From: Spirochaetales bacterium
Lineage (GTDB): Bacteria > Spirochaetota > Spirochaetia > SZUA-6 > DRHE01
NCBI GenBank assembly: GCA_016935715.1
Contig: JAFGQJ010000280.1
Coordinates: 1-8,959 of the forward strand
Reading direction: 5' to 3'
Length of the DNA stretch: 8,959 nt
A program made the position numbers and the translations under genes. Under the pieces are notes generated by a model that saw nothing but the letters and a program-made list of their open reading frames with translations, was not told where the DNA came from and searched no databases. Every line of letters begins with the position of its first letter. The first letter of the stretch is position 1. Below are positions 1 through 5,493 of the stretch, piece by piece.

Positions 1-1256
1 AAAGCCTCCTGCGGATCGAGACTGTAGTCGGACAGCCGGAAGGGATAGCCGATATCCGCGAGGATCGACACGGCCTGCTTCAGCTCCCCAAGGATGCCGG
101 CGGCCAGATCCGTGATCATCTTCCGATGCTCGCTGATCTTCTCCAGGCGGGACCGATACACGGTCTCGCCGATCTGCAGGCCGCCCATCTCTTCTTCTAT
201 CTGCGCGTGCAGATGTTCGATCTCCGCAGTGAGCATCTGATCCCAGCCCGGCTCGCCGCCCAGGCTGCGCAGGCGATCCTGGATATCGAAATCCCTGATC
301 GCGGAACCCTCGTAGAACTCACGGTAGCCCTCCAGCAGGATCCGGCAGGCCAGTCCCACCAGCAGGCCATGGAGCTCCAGCTCGGCTCTGCCTACGCTGC
401 CGGCGATTTCCCAGCTGTGGGCAACAGTATGCTCGGCCGAGGAAGCGGGACGGGAGTTGACCAGCGCCTGCATGGCCAGCCCGGAAACTAGGATCGCGTC
501 GGTGAGGGACCGCACCGCCGCCGTCTTGTCGGCCGACAGCTTGCTCACCGCGCTCAGAGCCTGCCGGGCGGAATCCAGACACAACCGGGCCGTCTGCTCG
601 CAGATGTATTCGCCGTTGACCCAGGCCGAGATCTTCCAGTCCAGGTAGGAGAGGTACTTCGCCAGCAGGTCGCCGACCCCGGAGAGGAACAGCATCTCCG
701 GAGCCTTCTCCAGCACGCTCAGGTCGTTGAAGATGAGCTCCGTCGGCCGGGCAGGCTCGGTTTTGTGCCCGTGCTCCAGCTTTATGGCCGAGGTGCCGGA
801 GCTGTAGGCGTCCACCGACGGAGCCGTGGCCACGCACCAGTTCGGTACATCCAGCTCGAGGGACACCATCTTGCCGACGTCGCTGATCGTGCCGCTCCCG
901 ACCGCCAGGATCAGCTCCGGGGAGCTTTCCGCCGCTTCCCTGGCGAGCCGGCTGATGATCTGCTCGGTGGTCCGGGGCCGCGGGGAGGCGGGGAGCACGG
1001 TGGAGGAGAGCCGGAAGCGGGACAGGTTCTCTTTGCAGCGCAGGCCCGCGGCTGCTTCGGTGTTCTCGTCGCTCAGGACCCAAACCCGGGCTGCCGGGCC
1101 GTAGAACTCCGCGAGCAGCCCGGCCATCTCCTCTATCACGCCCTCGCCCAGAAGGATCTTCCGGGTTCCGAGGCGGTGCTCCCGACCGCATTGGCAGCGT
1201 AGGGTTCCGTCATCCGAATAGCTGTTCAAATACGACTGGCAGAAGAGCTCTCTCAT
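1..1256 (-). CDS. egsA: sn-glycerol-1-phosphate dehydrogenase (EgsA/AraM family), C-terminus cut by window edge
   Basis: Reading from the ATG at 1256-1254 gives 418 open codons that run off the left edge. The family reduces dihydroxyacetone phosphate to sn-glycerol-1-phosphate with NAD(P)H in the cytoplasm. Visible marks are an N-terminal CQCGREH (21-27), the nucleotide-binding GSGTISD (120-126), TAPSVDAYSS (144-153) with metal ligand D149, GVGDLLAKY (193-201), SSAEHTVAHSWE (272-283) and ELHG (294-297). D149, H276 and H296 fit the Asp/His/His metal site of the family (Zn in archaeal enzymes, Ni in Bacillus AraM). B. subtilis AraM is about 394 residues, so this protein is longer and most of it is present. 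GAGGA at 1270-1266 lies 9 nt before the ATG and overlaps the dxs stop; the 12-nt gap indicates co-transcription with dxs. A general iron-alcohol-dehydrogenase/glycerol dehydrogenase is the alternative, but the EH...H...WE block favours G1PDH. Confidence 0.88.
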   Translation of the reverse strand, partial: MRELFCQSYLNSYSDDGTLRCQCGREHRLGTRKILLGEGVIEEMAGLLAEFYGPAARVWVLSDENTEAAAGLRCKENLSRFRLSSTVLPASPRPRTTEQIISRLAREAAESSPELILAVGSGTISDVGKMVSLELDVPNWCVATAPSVDAYSSGTSAIKLEHGHKTEPARPTELIFNDLSVLEKAPEMLFLSGVGDLLAKYLSYLDWKISAWVNGEYICEQTARLCLDSARQALSAVSKLSADKTAAVRSLTDAILVSGLAMQALVNSRPASSAEHTVAHSWEIAGSVGRAELELHGLLVGLACRILLEGYREFYEGSAIRDFDIQDRLRSLGGEPGWDQMLTAEIEHLHAQIEEEMGGLQIGETVYRSRLEKISEHRKMITDLAAGILGELKQAVSILADIGYPFRLSDYSLDPQEA

Positions 1257-1268
1257 GGTCGTCGTTCC

Positions 1269-3179
1269 TCAAATTCTAAGGGGTGTTGACGGGATCAGAC
1301 GATTCGTGGAGGCAAAGGCCTGTTCGATCGCCGCAGCCAGGTTCCGCGCATCCAGCCCGTACAATGCCAGCTGCTCGCGCCTCGAGCCCTGGGCAAGAAA
1401 TTTACGGGGGAAACCCAGGTGGAGGAAGGGAAGAGCCGTGCCCCGCCGTTTCAGATCCGCGGCGACTTGCTCTCCGATCCCGCCGCAGCGGCAGCCCTCT
1501 TCCACGAAGCATATCAACCGGTATCGATAGAACAGGGAGGCCAGATGATCCAGATCGAGCGGCTGAAGAAAACGAAGGTTGTACACGTCGGTTCGGATAT
1601 TCGCACCTTGAAGCAGGTCCGCGGCCTGCATGGCCTCCTCCAGGACGCCTCCGAAGCCGACGATCAGTACTTCGCCCCGATGCTGCCGAGCCATGACCCC
1701 CCTTCCCTCGGTCAGGGGCTGCGCGCGGCTGCTCGGGGAGGAGCAGCATGGTGCTTTGGGATAGCGGATCATCACCGGAGCCCTCCGGGCCAGGGCGTAG
1801 CGGAGCATCAGCTCCATCTCCGCCTGTGTGCCCGGTGCCAGAATGGTCAGGCCGGGGATGCTCCTGAACAGGGCGATGTCGAAAGCGCCCTGGTGGGTTT
1901 CCCCGTCCGGACCGACCAGTCCCGCCCGGTCGACCGCGAACACGACGGGCAGACCGGGGATCGCCACGTCGTGGATCACCTGGTCCACGGCTCGCTGAAG
2001 AAACGTCGAGTAGATGGCCACGACCGGCTTCAGCCCGGCCCGGGCCAGGCCGGAGGCGAAGGTGACGGCGTGCTGCTCGGCTATGCCCACATCGAAGAAG
2101 CGATCGGGAAAGCGTGTCTGGAACAGGCGCAGTCCCGTTCCGTTCGCCATGGCGGCGGTGATGGCCACGATCCGTTCGTCCTCCCGAGCCAGCTCGGTGA
2201 TCAACCCGGAAAAGGCCTCCGTGAAGGTCGGGGCGTCCCGGCTCTCGAGCTTGCCGTCTATAATGGAAAAGGGGGATACCCCGTGATACAGGGTGGGATC
2301 GCCCTCAGCGGGGATGTAGCCTTTTCCCTTGACCGTGCAGACATGGACGACGGTCGGCTTGTCGAGCTTTTTGACATCCTTCAGCATCCGCACCAGCATC
2401 GGCAGATTATGGCCGTCGATGGGACCGAAGTACTCGAAACCCAGATCGGAAAACAGGGTCTCCCGGAAGAACAGCGCCTTCATGCCCTTCTTCAGACGAA
2501 CTATCGCTTGAAGCAGATCCCGGCCGAACAGGGGAACCCGCTCGATAGTCCTGTCGAAGCGTCTTCGGAAGCTCTGGTAGAGGCGCGTGGCGGTCAGACG
2601 GCTGAGGTAGTAGGAGATGGCGCCCACGTTGTCGCTGATCGACTTCTTGTTGTCGTTGAGGACGATGATCAGGTCGTTGTTGCAGCCGGCAGCCTGGTTC
2701 AGCGCCTCCAGCGCGACCCCGCCGGTCAGGGCTCCGTCTCCGATGATGGCCACGACTTTGCCCCCGGTGCCGGTGAGCTTCTGCCCGCTCAGGATGCCGA
2801 GAGCAACGGATATCGAGGTGGAGGCGTGGCCGGTCTCCACGATGTCATGGGGGCTCTCTTCCCGCCTGGGGAAACCGCTCATCCCGCCGAGGGTGCGGAG
2901 AGTGGGGAATCGGTTTCTTCGGCCCGTGATCAGCTTGTGCGGATAACACTGGTGGCCCACATCCCAGATGAGCTTGTCGTGGGGGGATTGAAATACCCTG
3001 TGCAGGGCCAGGGTCAGCTCCACTACGCCGAGGTTGGATGCCAGGTGGCCGCCGTTCCTGCTGACCACCTCCATGATGACCTGGCGTATTTCCTGCGCAA
3101 GATCCTCCAGCTGTCTGTAAGACAGCCCAAGCAGGTCATGGGGCCCGTTGATGGTGTCGAGGATCCTGGTCGCTGCCAT
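1269..3179 (-). CDS. dxs: 1-deoxy-D-xylulose-5-phosphate synthase (DXS)
   Basis: The 636-residue protein has the normal family length. It is the thiamine-diphosphate enzyme that condenses pyruvate and glyceraldehyde 3-phosphate into DXP, the first step of the MEP isoprenoid pathway; DXP also feeds thiamine and pyridoxal synthesis. The N-terminal GGHLAS carries catalytic H45. The ThDP/Mg motif is GDGALTGG (147-154) with N175 in NDN. FGPIDGH (251-257) and VKGKGY (283-288) follow. The pyrimidine domain shows GIAEQH (365-370) with catalytic E368, then DRAG (417-420) and GPDGETHQG (423-431) with D425 and H429, and R472 in the phosphate site. The usual NxMSIS is NKKSIS here (177-182). The ATG lies 2 nt after the flgH stop and has no clear Shine-Dalgarno, so translation is probably coupled to flgH. 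The gene is followed after 12 nt by the G1P dehydrogenase. Confidence 0.97.
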   Translation of the reverse strand: MAATRILDTINGPHDLLGLSYRQLEDLAQEIRQVIMEVVSRNGGHLASNLGVVELTLALHRVFQSPHDKLIWDVGHQCYPHKLITGRRNRFPTLRTLGGMSGFPRREESPHDIVETGHASTSISVALGILSGQKLTGTGGKVVAIIGDGALTGGVALEALNQAAGCNNDLIIVLNDNKKSISDNVGAISYYLSRLTATRLYQSFRRRFDRTIERVPLFGRDLLQAIVRLKKGMKALFFRETLFSDLGFEYFGPIDGHNLPMLVRMLKDVKKLDKPTVVHVCTVKGKGYIPAEGDPTLYHGVSPFSIIDGKLESRDAPTFTEAFSGLITELAREDERIVAITAAMANGTGLRLFQTRFPDRFFDVGIAEQHAVTFASGLARAGLKPVVAIYSTFLQRAVDQVIHDVAIPGLPVVFAVDRAGLVGPDGETHQGAFDIALFRSIPGLTILAPGTQAEMELMLRYALARRAPVMIRYPKAPCCSSPSSRAQPLTEGRGVMARQHRGEVLIVGFGGVLEEAMQAADLLQGANIRTDVYNLRFLQPLDLDHLASLFYRYRLICFVEEGCRCGGIGEQVAADLKRRGTALPFLHLGFPRKFLAQGSRREQLALYGLDARNLAAAIEQAFASTNRLIPSTPLRI

Positions 3180-3181
3180 GG

Positions 3182-3958
3182 CTACTGGAACAACAGATCG
3201 ACCATCCGGTTGACATAGCTCAGGAACAGCTCGATCTTCTTCTCCTGGCTCAATTGATAGCTCCTGCGCTCCTGGATCACCGTCTCGACCTGCGGCGCCG
3301 CCGGCCGGCCTGCCGGCGCCTCCCCGCCCTCTTCCGTCGGGGAGACCGCGGGAGGCGGTGCGGCCGCCGGTACCGTGGTCTCGATCAGCTCGATCACCTC
3401 TTCGATATCCGCTGCAGTGAGGGTGGCCCCGGCCGGGTCCAGGAGAGTGCGGAACCGCAGCCGGGAGTCGGCCAACCGGGAAAAGGAAACCCTGCGGTCC
3501 GAACCCAGCGCAGCCGGATCGATCCAGCCGCTCACCGCAACCAGCTCCTCCTTGTTCTCCATGCTGAAGATGCGGGTGCCCTCCAGGAGCGCTTTGCCCG
3601 TCTCGTCGATCCGGGTGATCCGGGCGGCGAGCTCGGTCTCCAGCGTGTACCGCTGCCCGCCCCGGGTGGACTGATCGCCGCCGGTTCTGGTGGAGGGAAG
3701 AAAAGAGAACAGGTTGCCGAACTCGCCCCCTGAAAACTCGAAGGTGATGTTCTTGGCATCACTCGTGGAGGCCTCGAAGGCAAGCGATGAGGAGGCATCG
3801 ATCTGCACCAGAACGATATCCCCCTCCCGGACCGCGGTCCTGGAGCTCAGGTATCCGGAGAATCCGGGAGTCCACAGACTGTCCGCGGCCGTCAGCGCGG
3901 CGCTTCCCAGGGCGAGAATGATACAAACAAACAAGAAACTGATTTTGAATATCTTCAT
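3182..3958 (-). CDS. flgH: Flagellar L-ring protein FlgH, non-lipidated form
   Basis: The 258-residue protein resembles FlgH, which forms the ring around the flagellar rod at the outer membrane of Gram-negative bacteria. Residues 1-24 look like a signal peptide (KIFK, a hydrophobic core, then ALTA before ADSLW). The FlgH core follows: SLWTP (27-31), REGDIVLVQID (44-54), then the block from STRGG (97-101) through GTRIFSMENKEELVAVSGWI (127-146) to ADSRLRF (163-169). Residues 197-224 are a Pro/Ala/Glu-rich linker, and the protein ends in a hydrophobic KIELFLSYVNRMVDLLF helix (241-257). The only Cys near the N-terminus (C12) is inside the hydrophobic core without a lipobox, unlike lipidated enteric FlgH. 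The frame is open up to a TTG at 4090, but ATG 3958 is chosen: AGGAG lies 7 nt upstream (3970-3966), the signal peptide starts there, and the extension would overlap bS22. The gene sits outside any flagellar operon. Confidence 0.82.
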   Translation of the reverse strand: MKIFKISFLFVCIILALGSAALTAADSLWTPGFSGYLSSRTAVREGDIVLVQIDASSSLAFEASTSDAKNITFEFSGGEFGNLFSFLPSTRTGGDQSTRGGQRYTLETELAARITRIDETGKALLEGTRIFSMENKEELVAVSGWIDPAALGSDRRVSFSRLADSRLRFRTLLDPAGATLTAADIEEVIELIETTVPAAAPPPAVSPTEEGGEAPAGRPAAPQVETVIQERRSYQLSQEKKIELFLSYVNRMVDLLFQ

Positions 3959-3966
3959 GCGAGTGC

Positions 3967-3989
3967 TCCTACGATAATTATCTGTAGGA
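3967..3989 (-). promoter_or_regulatory. Hairpin covering the flgH ribosome binding site
   Basis: On the minus strand TCCTAC (3989-3984) can pair with GTAGGA (3972-3967). Between them lie one bulged A (3983) and the palindrome GATAATTATC (3982-3973), which can add three base pairs around an AATT loop. The 3' arm contains the AGGA of the flgH Shine-Dalgarno (3970-3966). The structure is in the 47-nt gap between the bS22 stop and the flgH start. It has no T-run, so it is more likely a translational block than a terminator. The pairing is read directly; regulatory function is inferred. Confidence 0.5.
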
Positions 3990-4005
3990 TGCGCAGATCG
4001 ATGAA

Positions 4006-4095
4006 CTATTTCTTCTTGTGCCGGTTCTTCCTCAGCTTCTTCTTGCGTTTGTGCGTGGCGATCTTGTGTCGTTTTCGTTTTTTTCCGCAAGGCAC
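4006..4095 (-). CDS. Small Lys/Arg-rich ribosomal protein, bS22/mS38 (AURKAIP1/COX24) family
   Basis: This gene encodes 29 residues starting MPCGKKRKRHKIATH and ending RKNRHKKK, with 18 Lys or Arg. The pattern GKKRKRHK...THKRKK.LRKNRHKKK matches short bacterial proteins of the AURKAIP1/COX24 domain, related to mitochondrial small-subunit protein mS38 and mycobacterial bS22. The expected role is binding rRNA in the small ribosomal subunit. The start is GTG (4095-4093), supported by AGGAG at 4108-4104 with an 8-nt spacer. It overlaps, in another frame, an apparent upstream extension of flgH; the family match and ribosome binding site show this frame is the coding one. A promoter and a leader hairpin lie upstream, and flgH follows after 47 nt. 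Genes this short are often left out of annotations. Membership in the family is seen from the motif; the ribosomal role in this phylum is inferred. Confidence 0.85.
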   Translation of the reverse strand: MPCGKKRKRHKIATHKRKKKLRKNRHKKK

Positions 4096-4103
4096 AGATA
4101 CGT

Positions 4104-4108
4104 CTCCT
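4104..4108 (-). promoter_or_regulatory. Ribosome binding site that fixes the bS22-like GTG start
   Basis: AGGAG, within AGAGGAG, lies 8 nt upstream of the GTG at 4095. It is one of the best Shine-Dalgarno sequences in the window. It supports translation in the 29-residue frame; the competing TTG at 4090 in the flgH frame would sit 13 nt away. Confidence 0.7.
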
Positions 4109-4134
4109 CTATTTTACTTCCAAGCTACAATGAT

Positions 4135-4156
4135 ATATCTCAAACGATTGAAATAT
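4135..4156 (-). promoter_or_regulatory. Leader hairpin upstream of the bS22-like gene
   Basis: On the minus strand ATATTTCAA (4156-4148) pairs with TTGAGATAT (4143-4135) around a 4-nt TCGT loop, giving 9 pairs with one G-U. It falls in the predicted 5' untranslated region, about 40 nt before the start codon, and is AT-rich against a GC-rich background. No T-run follows, so it is not a standard terminator for miaA. A leader structure before a ribosomal protein gene could be an autoregulatory or mRNA-stability element; this is inference. Confidence 0.4.
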
Positions 4157-4178
4157 CCGGCTTCCGGCGCCCCGCTAC

Positions 4179-4207
4179 AATATATCGCCGGCACCGACGG
4201 GCGGCAA
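4179..4207 (-). promoter_or_regulatory. Predicted sigma-70-type promoter of the bS22-flgH-dxs-G1PDH block
   Basis: TTGCCG (4207-4202) and TATATT (4184-4179) are separated by exactly 17 nt. The predicted start of transcription is near 4172, giving a leader of roughly 77 nt to the GTG at 4095. It lies in the 158-nt gap after miaA, the longest non-coding gap in the window, where a new transcript would be expected. Nothing else gene-like was seen in that gap. Confidence 0.5.
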
Positions 4208-4223
4208 CTGCAATCGGCAACTG
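4202..4223 (-). repeat. Pair of 9-bp direct repeats overlapping the -35 box
   Basis: CAGTTGCCG occurs at 4223-4215 and again at 4210-4202, separated by ATTG, so the period is 13 bp. The second copy contains the TTGCCG proposed as the -35 element. The repeat could be a regulator site or a chance duplication. Confidence 0.35.
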
Positions 4224-4253
4224 GTAGATTATGGGCGCAGAACGCCGTGATGG

Positions 4254-5231
4254 TCAAGGGGCGCCGCCGACAGGGGCGCCGCCGGCCAGGAATGCCCGGA
4301 TCAGCTCCGCCGTCGATTCGACCGCATCGGGATCGCTCCAATGCACCCCGGGCAGGGACTTGAAAAAAGTGATCTGCCTTTTGGCGTAGCGCCGCGAGTT
4401 GCGCTTGATCAACTCCTTCACATCCTGCAGGGTCGCGCATCCCTTGCGCAGCTCGAAGAACTCCCTGTAGCCGATACCGCGCATACCGGGATCCTGGAAG
4501 CTCAAACCCTCGGCCAGGAGAGAGCTCACCTCCTCCACCAGGCCCTCCCGGAACATACGTTCCACCCGCTGCTCTATCCGTGCATACAGCTCGCTGCGCT
4601 CCCGCAGCAGCCCCACCAGGAGAAAAGCATGGTCCTGACGAGGCTCGGTTGGATTGGTGAACGAAGACAGGGGCCGGCCGCTCGACCGATACACCTCGAG
4701 GGCCCGGAGGATCCGGTAGCAATCGCGATCCTGCAGCCGGGAGCGCGTCAGCGGATCAACCCGGGCCAGCTCTTCCAGCAGAACCCCCAAACCCCTCCGT
4801 TCTGCCTCGGTTTTCAGTGCCCGGCGGATCTCCGGATCACCCGGAGGAGAATCCGGCAGGCCGGTTATGAAACTGCGAAGGTAGTAGGCCGTTCCCCCGC
4901 AGAGCACGGGTGTGTTACCCCGCTCCCGTATCTGCCGAATCAGCTCCTCGGCCCGGTGTACGAACCGGCCTGCGTTGAACTGCTCGGCAGGGTCCAGGAT
5001 ATCGATCAGGTGATGCGGCACCAGCGCGCGCAGCTGCGCTGGAGGCTTGGCAGCACCGATATCCAGGCGGCGATAGACCTGGATAGAATCCGCGTTGATG
5101 ATCTCGATGCTGCCGAGACGGGAGTGCAGCTCTTCGATGAAAGCGGTCTTTCCGACCGCGGTAGGGCCGAATATGACGAGAAGGGGAGCCCGCCTTAGGG
5201 GGGGACGCCTCAGTGAATCCCGGTCAATCAA
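4254..5231 (-). CDS. miaA: tRNA dimethylallyltransferase MiaA
   Basis: The 325-residue protein transfers a dimethylallyl group from DMAPP to N6 of adenosine 37 in tRNAs reading codons that begin with U. Motifs are the P-loop GPTAVGKT (22-29), INADSIQVYRRLDIGAAKP (45-63) with D48, PHHLID (72-77), GGTAYYLRSF (112-121), RDCYRILRALEVY (169-181), GIGYREF (252-258) and RRYAKRQITFFK (280-291), which corresponds to the usual RQYAKRQLTWFR. The start is TTG at 5231, whose TTGA overlaps the rpoZ stop by 4 nt, with GGAAAG just upstream; this suggests coupled translation with rpoZ. The first 15 residues, rich in Arg and Pro, precede the P-loop strand and may be partly untranslated if a later start is used. 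The C-terminus is a short Gly/Ala/Pro repeat. MiaA uses DMAPP made by the pathway that dxs, further down the same strand, begins. Confidence 0.96.
   Translation of the reverse strand: MIDRDSLRRPPLRRAPLLVIFGPTAVGKTAFIEELHSRLGSIEIINADSIQVYRRLDIGAAKPPAQLRALVPHHLIDILDPAEQFNAGRFVHRAEELIRQIRERGNTPVLCGGTAYYLRSFITGLPDSPPGDPEIRRALKTEAERRGLGVLLEELARVDPLTRSRLQDRDCYRILRALEVYRSSGRPLSSFTNPTEPRQDHAFLLVGLLRERSELYARIEQRVERMFREGLVEEVSSLLAEGLSFQDPGMRGIGYREFFELRKGCATLQDVKELIKRNSRRYAKRQITFFKSLPGVHWSDPDAVESTAELIRAFLAGGAPVGGAP
4258..4283 (-). repeat. 11-bp direct repeat at the 3' end of miaA
   Basis: GGCGGCGCCCC occurs twice (4283-4273 and 4268-4258) with a 15-bp period and encodes the final GGAP-V-GGAP of MiaA. 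The palindromic GGCGCC cores could also pair as a 6-bp stem. It looks like a small GC-rich tandem duplication at the end of the gene and leaves the enzyme core untouched. Confidence 0.5.
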
Positions 5232-5419
5232 CTTTCCAGCCGATAACGCACCTTTTCCGTCAGGATTTGTTTGATCGCCGTTGATACGACCTTGCCCTTG
5301 TTGGCTTCCAGCTCTTCATCCCCGGCCAGGTGTATCTGGGTGGCTCGCTTGATCATGGCGTTGGTTATGGTATACACATTGCCGTCGTACTTGATGAGTT
5401 CATTCAAAGGTATTATCAC
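5228..5419 (-). CDS. rpoZ: DNA-directed RNA polymerase omega subunit (short form)
   Basis: This gene encodes 63 residues. Omega binds the beta-prime C-terminus and helps RNA polymerase assembly. The omega pattern is present in compact form: DGNVYTITNAMIKRATQI (12-29), the helix with the conserved K/R-R-A-x-Q core, then NKGKVVSTAIKQI (40-52), corresponding to the helix after the variable loop. Enteric omega is about 90 residues and has a longer C-terminal tail, which is missing here. The GTG start at 5419 has GGGAG six nt upstream. The gene follows cmk after 74 nt, with its own candidate promoter, and overlaps miaA by 4 nt. Sequence identity to classical omega is low, so the call rests on length, helix pattern and the common position of rpoZ beside nucleotide kinase genes. 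A conserved small protein of unknown function is the alternative. Confidence 0.72.
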   Translation of the reverse strand: MIIPLNELIKYDGNVYTITNAMIKRATQIHLAGDEELEANKGKVVSTAIKQILTEKVRYRLES

Positions 5420-5459
5420 CCCTTGCTCCCGGTAGATTTGCGATTAGGATTTTTTTTAT

Positions 5460-5488
5460 TGTATAGCAAAGATATAGGATATTCGGAA
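5460..5488 (-). promoter_or_regulatory. Candidate extended -10 promoter of rpoZ-miaA
   Basis: The minus strand shows TGC directly before TATACA (5465-5460), an extended -10 element, with a weak -35 TTCCGA (5488-5483) 17 nt upstream. The predicted start, near 5453, lies in a run of eight A (5457-5450). The 74-nt cmk-rpoZ gap is strikingly AT-rich compared with its surroundings. A second possible pair, TTGATC (5497-5492) and TATCTT (5474-5469), also has 17-nt spacing. Confidence 0.45.
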
Positions 5489-5493
5489 AAAGA

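Noticed and set aside
319..1191. A 290-codon minus-strand frame inside the G1PDH gene
   Set aside because: It is an out-of-frame reading, very rich in Arg, Gly and Pro. The other minus frame, starting at 1256, gives clear G1PDH motifs.
1419..3218. A 599-codon open frame on the plus strand opposite dxs
   Set aside because: It mirrors the codon structure of dxs, which has complete catalytic motifs. Its translation has low-complexity, domain-free character and no recognised motif. Long antisense frames are common in GC-rich genes.
3959..4090. N-terminal extension of FlgH to the TTG at 4090
   Set aside because: The extra 44 residues are the bS22-like gene read in a different frame. They precede a complete signal peptide, and ATG 3958 has its own ribosome site.
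4135..4156. Rho-independent terminator for miaA
   Set aside because: The hairpin is AT-rich and is not followed by a T-run, so it does not meet the terminator pattern; it was kept as a leader hairpin.
5449..5459. T-run on the plus strand as a terminator
   Set aside because: No stable GC stem precedes it on the plus strand and no plus-strand gene ends there. On the minus strand it is an A-run in the rpoZ leader.
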